Assembly (NCBI GenBank): GCA_021798135.1
Contig: JAJZYI010000155.1
Location: 1 to 7,915 of the forward strand
Reading direction: 5' to 3'
DNA: 7,915 nt
DNA from: Actinomycetes bacterium
Lineage (GTDB): Bacteria > Actinomycetota > Acidimicrobiia > Acidimicrobiales > UBA8190
Part shown: positions 5,352-7,915 of the stretch, one piece after another
Numbering within the stretch: the stretch's first letter is position 1
Layout of the letters: the number at the start of each line of letters is the position of its first letter
Notes under the pieces: generated by a model
Seen by the model: the letters and a program-made list of their open reading frames with translations, nothing else
Database searches by the model: none
What the model was told of the DNA's origin: nothing
Program-made: the position numbers and the translations under genes

Positions 5352-6707
5352 TCAGTCGGCGGCTTCGGCGAGCGCCTCGGCCAGCGCCGGGTGGACGGGC
5401 ATGGAGTCGACCAGGTCGGCCACGCGCAGGCCGGCGGTCACGGCCAGGCTGAGCACCGAGATGAGCTCCGACGCGCTGCGACCGACGATCGATCCGCCCA
5501 GCACGACGCCGGTCGCCGGGTCCGACACGATCTTCACGAACCCGCGGGTGTCGTCGGTGATGAGGGCGCGGCTGCTCGCCGTGAACGGCACCTTCGTGAC
5601 CCGGATCTTGCGGCCGGCGGCGAAGGCGTCGGCCTCCGCCAGCCCCACGTCGGCGATCTCCGGGTCCGTGAAGATGGCCGACGGTGCCTTGTCGTACTCC
5701 AGGTGCCGATGCGCTGCGGTGTGGCCGATCACCGCGTGCTCGGCGATCTTGCGCCCCTGCATGGTGGCGACCGACGACAGCGGCAGCTTGCCCGACAGGT
5801 CGCCCGCCGCGTAGATGTGGGGCACGTTGGTCTGGCAGTGGTGGTTGATCGGGACGTGCCCGGACGCCGACACCTCGACGCCGGCCGCCGCCAGGCCGAG
5901 GTCCTCGCTGTTGGGGACCGAACCGATGGCGAGCAGGGCGTGGCTGCCCTCGACGGCCCTGCCGTCCCCGCACCGGACGCGCACGCCGGTGGCGGTCCGG
6001 TCGATGCCGACGGCGCGGGCACCCATCACGAGTGCCACGCCCCGGCGGAGGAACTCCTCCTCCAGGACGGCGGCGACCTCGGGGTCCTTGCCGGGGAGCA
6101 CCTGCTGGCGGCTCACCACCAGTGTCACCCGGGTGCCCAGCGAGGCGAACATGTGGACGAACTCCACCCCGGTCACGCCCGACCCCACCACCACGAGGTG
6201 CTCGGGGAGCTCCGGGGGCGGGTAGGCGTCGCGGGTGAGCAGGACCCGCTTGCCGTCGGGCTCGGCCCAGTCGGGCAGGCGGGGCCGGCTCCCGGTGCAG
6301 AGCACGATGGCGTCGGCGGACCACGTGCGCGTGCCCGCTGCGGTGTCGGCCGCCACGGTGTGGGCGTCGACCAGCCGGCCGGCGCCGCGGACGATCTCGA
6401 CGCCCTGGCTCTCCAGGATGTCGGTGGTGGCGGTCTCGAGGTGGCGGCCGATGGCGGCGATCCGCTCGCGCAGGGACGCCAGGTCGAGCGTGGCGCGCAG
6501 GTCGCCCAACCCCATCCGCGACATGCGCTCCAGGTCGGCCATGGCGCCGCCCGTGGCGATCATGGTCTTGGACGGGATGCAGTCCCACAGGTTGGCGGCG
6601 CCCCCGACCACGTCCCGCTCGATGAGGGTGACGTCCACGCCGAGGCGGGCGGCATCGGTGGCGGCCTGCGTGCCCGCCGGCCCGCCTCCGACGATCACCA
6701 GGCGCAC
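5352..6707 (-). CDS. lpdA: LpdA-like FAD-dependent pyridine nucleotide reductase without redox disulfide
   Basis: Encodes 451 residues with the fold of the flavoprotein disulfide reductase family. The FAD Rossmann motif is GGGPAG (7-12), the NAD(P) motif GSGVTG (175-180), the second FAD motif YAAGD (299-303), and the C-terminal dimerisation domain carries VHPALAEA with His439 and Glu444. The active-site segment GGAANLWDCIPSKT (35-48) keeps Cys43 but has Ala38 where dihydrolipoamide dehydrogenase has the first cysteine of the CxxxxC pair. It therefore should not act as a classical disulfide reductase. The closest family I recognise is mycobacterial LpdA (Rv3303c), an NAD(P)H:quinone reductase with the same GGAAxxxDCxPSKT pattern. 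The GTG at 6707 was chosen because it begins directly at the FAD motif (RLVIVGGGPAG); no in-frame ATG is near. The frame stays open to 7073, but that upstream part is not gene-like. The exact substrate is uncertain. Confidence 0.9.
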   Translation of the reverse strand: MRLVIVGGGPAGTQAATDAARLGVDVTLIERDVVGGAANLWDCIPSKTMIATGGAMADLERMSRMGLGDLRATLDLASLRERIAAIGRHLETATTDILESQGVEIVRGAGRLVDAHTVAADTAAGTRTWSADAIVLCTGSRPRLPDWAEPDGKRVLLTRDAYPPPELPEHLVVVGSGVTGVEFVHMFASLGTRVTLVVSRQQVLPGKDPEVAAVLEEEFLRRGVALVMGARAVGIDRTATGVRVRCGDGRAVEGSHALLAIGSVPNSEDLGLAAAGVEVSASGHVPINHHCQTNVPHIYAAGDLSGKLPLSSVATMQGRKIAEHAVIGHTAAHRHLEYDKAPSAIFTDPEIADVGLAEADAFAAGRKIRVTKVPFTASSRALITDDTRGFVKIVSDPATGVVLGGSIVGRSASELISVLSLAVTAGLRVADLVDSMPVHPALAEALAEAAD

Positions 6708-6748
6708 GGCGGGCTCGGGTGCGCGGCGACGGGCGTCATGGGGACCCC

Positions 6749-6778
6749 AGCGTAGATGAGCGCCGGCGCGGCGGTCGA
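6749..6778 (-). promoter_or_regulatory. Candidate promoter for the LpdA-like gene
   Basis: On the minus strand, TCGACC (6778-6773) and TACGCT (6754-6749, matching TANNNT) are spaced by 18 bases. The predicted start of transcription is about 6740, leaving a leader of roughly 33 bases before the GTG at 6707. An ATG at 6739 in another frame would open a 14-codon ORF overlapping the gene start; I see no support for it being a gene. The motif match is moderate. Confidence 0.4.
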
Positions 6779-6808
6779 TCTGGCGGCGCCCACGGTGCGC
6801 CACGCGCG

Positions 6809-6836
6809 GAGAGGGCGCCCCGGAGGGCGCCCTCTC
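6809..6836. terminator. Perfect 12-bp stem hairpin, intrinsic terminator or attenuator candidate
   Basis: GAGAGGGCGCCC (6809-6820), loop CGGA, GGGCGCCCTCTC (6825-6836) is a perfect stem with a tetraloop. On the plus strand it is followed by the T-richer GCTTTCGTTCT, as in an intrinsic terminator, yet no plus-strand gene precedes it. On the minus strand it lies about 100 bases upstream of the LpdA-like start and downstream of the strong Shine-Dalgarno at 6999, where it could end a short transcript or attenuate read-through. It is the strongest hairpin I found in the window. Confidence 0.7.
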
Positions 6837-6949
6837 GCTTTCGTTCTGCTGGAAAGGCACCGGCGTCCGTGCTGCGCGGGTGGGACCGGCTCCCGCTGGG
6901 ACGTCGATGGGGGACTGGCTGGGATTCGCCAGCTGGTCCAGCAAGCCGG

Positions 6950-6991
6950 CTAGCGGCCAGCCACCTCCAGGGTCCCACGTTGATCGTGCAG
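6950..6991 (-). CDS. Possible 13-residue leader peptide ORF with CTG start
   Basis: Directly behind a textbook Shine-Dalgarno, at 7-base spacing, the minus strand reads CTG followed by 12 sense codons and TAG (product M/L-HDQRGTLEVAGR). No ATG, GTG or TTG stands at a workable distance in any frame. CTG initiation is rare, so the ORF is recorded mainly because the ribosome-binding site is so strong. It would be a leader or regulatory peptide rather than an enzyme. Confidence is low. Confidence 0.2.
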   Translation of the reverse strand: MHDQRGTLEVAGR

Positions 6992-6993
6992 TT

Positions 6994-7009
6994 GGACCAC
7001 CTCCTTTCT
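6994..7009 (-). promoter_or_regulatory. Very strong Shine-Dalgarno sequence without an obvious gene
   Basis: The minus strand reads AGAAAGGAGGTGGTCC, an almost complete complement of the 16S rRNA 3' tail and far stronger than any other ribosome-binding site in the window. A second GGAGGTGG lies at 6968-6961. The surrounding 80 bases are visibly less GC-rich than neighbouring coding sequence, as expected for a 5' regulatory region. Confidence 0.6.
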
Positions 7010-7020
7010 CTGGTGGGTTC

Positions 7021-7026
7021 ATGGTA
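7021..7026 (-). promoter_or_regulatory. Candidate -10 box upstream of the strong Shine-Dalgarno
   Basis: TACCAT on the minus strand matches TANNNT and lies 14 bases upstream of AAGGAGGT, predicting a transcript start near 7014 with a short leader. No good -35 is found at standard spacing. TTGACG at 7074-7069 lies too far upstream to pair with it. Confidence 0.3.
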
Positions 7027-7144
7027 CCAACCGCCGGCGTCGCGATGGCGTCCGGAGCACACCGCCACGTCAACGTTGGCGGACCGCCCCGCCGCCCTTC
7101 CTGCCGGTGGCGCGTCCGGTCGGCTGGGGCGGCCTGCCGGCGGC

Positions 7145-7200
7145 GCGTCCGGCTGGGGGCGTCCGGCTGGGGGCGTCCGGCTGGGGGGCGTCCGGCTCAG
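7145..7200. repeat. 14-bp tandem repeat over the stop codon of the DUF5666-like gene
   Basis: Three exact copies of GCGTCCGGCTGGGG lie at 7145-7158, 7159-7172 and 7173-7186. One extra G and a diverged fourth copy (7188 onward) run into the gene's stop codon at 7197-7199. A degenerate copy with a 4-base insertion lies at 7112-7129. There are 3-5 units in total, with no unique spacers, so it is not a CRISPR array. No hairpin terminator is seen for the gene apart from this array. Confidence 0.85.
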
Positions 7201-7915
7201 GAGCGGCTCGGCGGCTCGGGCCTGCCGATGGCCACGTGCGTGGCGTCGAGCGTCGTGTGGTCCGCGCCGATCGAGCCGGTGGCGTTCACGAGCTCGCCTG
7301 CCGTGATGGTCGGGGAGGTGGCCGAGGTGCCGTTGTCGCTGTACGTCGTCGACCCCGAGGTCACGATGGTCCGCCAGAAGCCCTGGGCGTCGGCCACGAC
7401 GATGGTCGACGACGAGCCCGACGCGGACACGCTCTGGACGACGCCGCCCAGGTGGGGCGAGAAGATGTCGACCTGCGTGGCGGTCGCCGGCGTGCCGGAC
7501 CCCGTGGACGTCGACGGCGGGGAGGACGTGCGCACGGCGACGTGCTCACCCACGGCGAGCGCCGACCAGGTGGTGGCCGTGCGGTCCTTCTCGTACGTCG
7601 TGGACGCCGTCAGCGTGTAGGTCGCCGAGGTGCCGTCGGGGCGTGAGACGGTGAGCGAGGTGGGGGAGACGGCCGTGACGGTCCCACCGGGGCGGCCGGG
7701 ACCGCCGGGACCGCCGGTCCCACCGGGGCCGCCGGGGCCACCGGGGCCGCCGGGGCCACCCGGCCAGCCCGGGCCACCGTGCCCGGGGCCCCCGGGCCCG
7801 CCGGGATGGGTGGCGGACGGCGTCCCGCCGGCTGCGCCCGACGACCCGGCCCCACCGGTCGCCGCCGCGGCCACGCCGAAGCTGCCGGCGACGAGCCCGC
7901 CGGCGACGAGCGCAG
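7197..7915 (-). CDS. Exported Gly/Pro-rich protein with two DUF5666-like repeats (N-terminus outside window)
   Basis: The frame is open to the right edge, so the true start is beyond the window; about 238 residues are visible. The first visible residues, ALVAGGLVAGSFGVAAAA, form a hydrophobic segment that looks like the end of a signal peptide or a membrane anchor. A Gly/Pro tract of about 45 residues (GGPGGPG repeats, roughly 7690-7810) follows. Then come two beta-rich repeats: GTVTAVSPTSLTVSRPDG with TASTTYEKD and LAVGEHVAV (about 7480-7690), and GGVVQSVSASGSSSTIVV with TSGSTTYSDNG and ITAGELVNATGSI (about 7210-7460). The pattern of GxVxxV, T-x-TTY and GxxVxVxG resembles DUF5666, a small beta-barrel-like domain of extracellular actinobacterial proteins. 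Function is unknown. A GTG at 7874 is an internal start candidate but would remove the hydrophobic segment. Confidence 0.8.
   Translation of the reverse strand, partial: ALVAGGLVAGSFGVAAAATGGAGSSGAAGGTPSATHPGGPGGPGHGGPGWPGGPGGPGGPGGPGGTGGPGGPGRPGGTVTAVSPTSLTVSRPDGTSATYTLTASTTYEKDRTATTWSALAVGEHVAVRTSSPPSTSTGSGTPATATQVDIFSPHLGGVVQSVSASGSSSTIVVADAQGFWRTIVTSGSTTYSDNGTSATSPTITAGELVNATGSIGADHTTLDATHVAIGRPEPPSRS
7690..7806 (-). repeat. Gly/Pro-coding low-complexity repeat
   Basis: Tandem Gly-Gly-Pro codons occupy this stretch on the minus strand. The plus strand contains two exact 18-base copies of ACCGGGGCCGCCGGGGCC (7722-7739 and 7740-7757). The array is prone to slippage and probably varies in length between strains. 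It encodes a flexible linker between the membrane or signal segment and the DUF5666-like repeats. Confidence 0.8.

Noticed and set aside
6695..6739. 14-codon ATG ORF overlapping the lpdA start
   Set aside because: It has no Shine-Dalgarno and no distinctive peptide. It could be a leaderless mini-ORF behind the -10 at 6749, but nothing beyond position supports it.
6990..7010. Plus strand TTGGACCACCTCCTTTCT resembles the 3' end of 16S rRNA
   Set aside because: The sequence upstream does not match the 16S terminal helix, and nothing rRNA-like follows. The match reflects a Shine-Dalgarno sequence on the minus strand.
6708..7073. N-terminal extension of the LpdA-like protein to a start at 7073
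   Set aside because: The FAD motif should lie at the very N-terminus. The extra 122 residues lack domain features, have non-gene-like codon use (AAA, GGA, ACT, CGA) and cross the perfect hairpin and promoter-like boxes.
7145..7200. Possible CRISPR array
   Set aside because: The units are contiguous 14-mers without unique spacers; it is a simple tandem repeat.

Overview
The window is very GC-rich, with strong G/C preference at third codon positions, GTG starts, 4-base GTGA and ATGA gene overlaps, and -10 boxes of the TANNNT type. These traits point to a high-GC actinobacterium. The membrane protein at the left edge and the LpdA-like flavoprotein are compatible with an Acidimicrobiia-type lineage, but the taxonomic call is inference.

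Layout, left to right. (1) Positions 1-834, minus strand: the N-terminal part of a polytopic membrane protein resembling GT-C type sugar transferases, cut by the left edge. (2) 1043-1127, minus: tRNA-Ser(UGA) with a long variable arm, its own -10 box, and a GC-rich imperfect repeat just beyond its 3' end. (3) 1213-2256, minus: a monofunctional prephenate dehydratase (PheA) with a C-terminal ACT domain. (4) 2281-5182, plus: a translationally coupled three-gene unit, larB - larC - orf198. LarB and LarC belong to the nickel-pincer nucleotide (NPN) cofactor pathway. orf198 is an unrecognised acidic, proline-rich protein. (5) 5352-6707, minus, convergent with the lar unit: an LpdA-like flavoprotein reductase that lacks the first cysteine of the redox disulfide. 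(6) 6708-7196: a 489-base gene-poor stretch with promoter-like boxes, a very strong Shine-Dalgarno sequence on the minus strand with no ordinary start codon behind it, a perfect 12-bp hairpin, and a 14-bp tandem repeat. (7) 7197-7915, minus: a secreted or membrane-anchored protein with a Gly/Pro tract and two DUF5666-like repeats, whose N-terminus is beyond the right edge.

Functionally, LarB carboxylates and hydrolyses nicotinic acid adenine dinucleotide, and LarC inserts nickel into the sulfurated product. The sulfur-inserting enzyme LarE and any NPN-dependent racemase or epimerase are not in the window. The most unusual points are the 24-bp pheA/larB divergent gap, where two overlapping -10-like boxes sit exactly 8 nt from each start codon (predicting leaderless mRNAs in both directions), the orphan third gene of the lar unit, and the leader-like region upstream of the flavoprotein gene.
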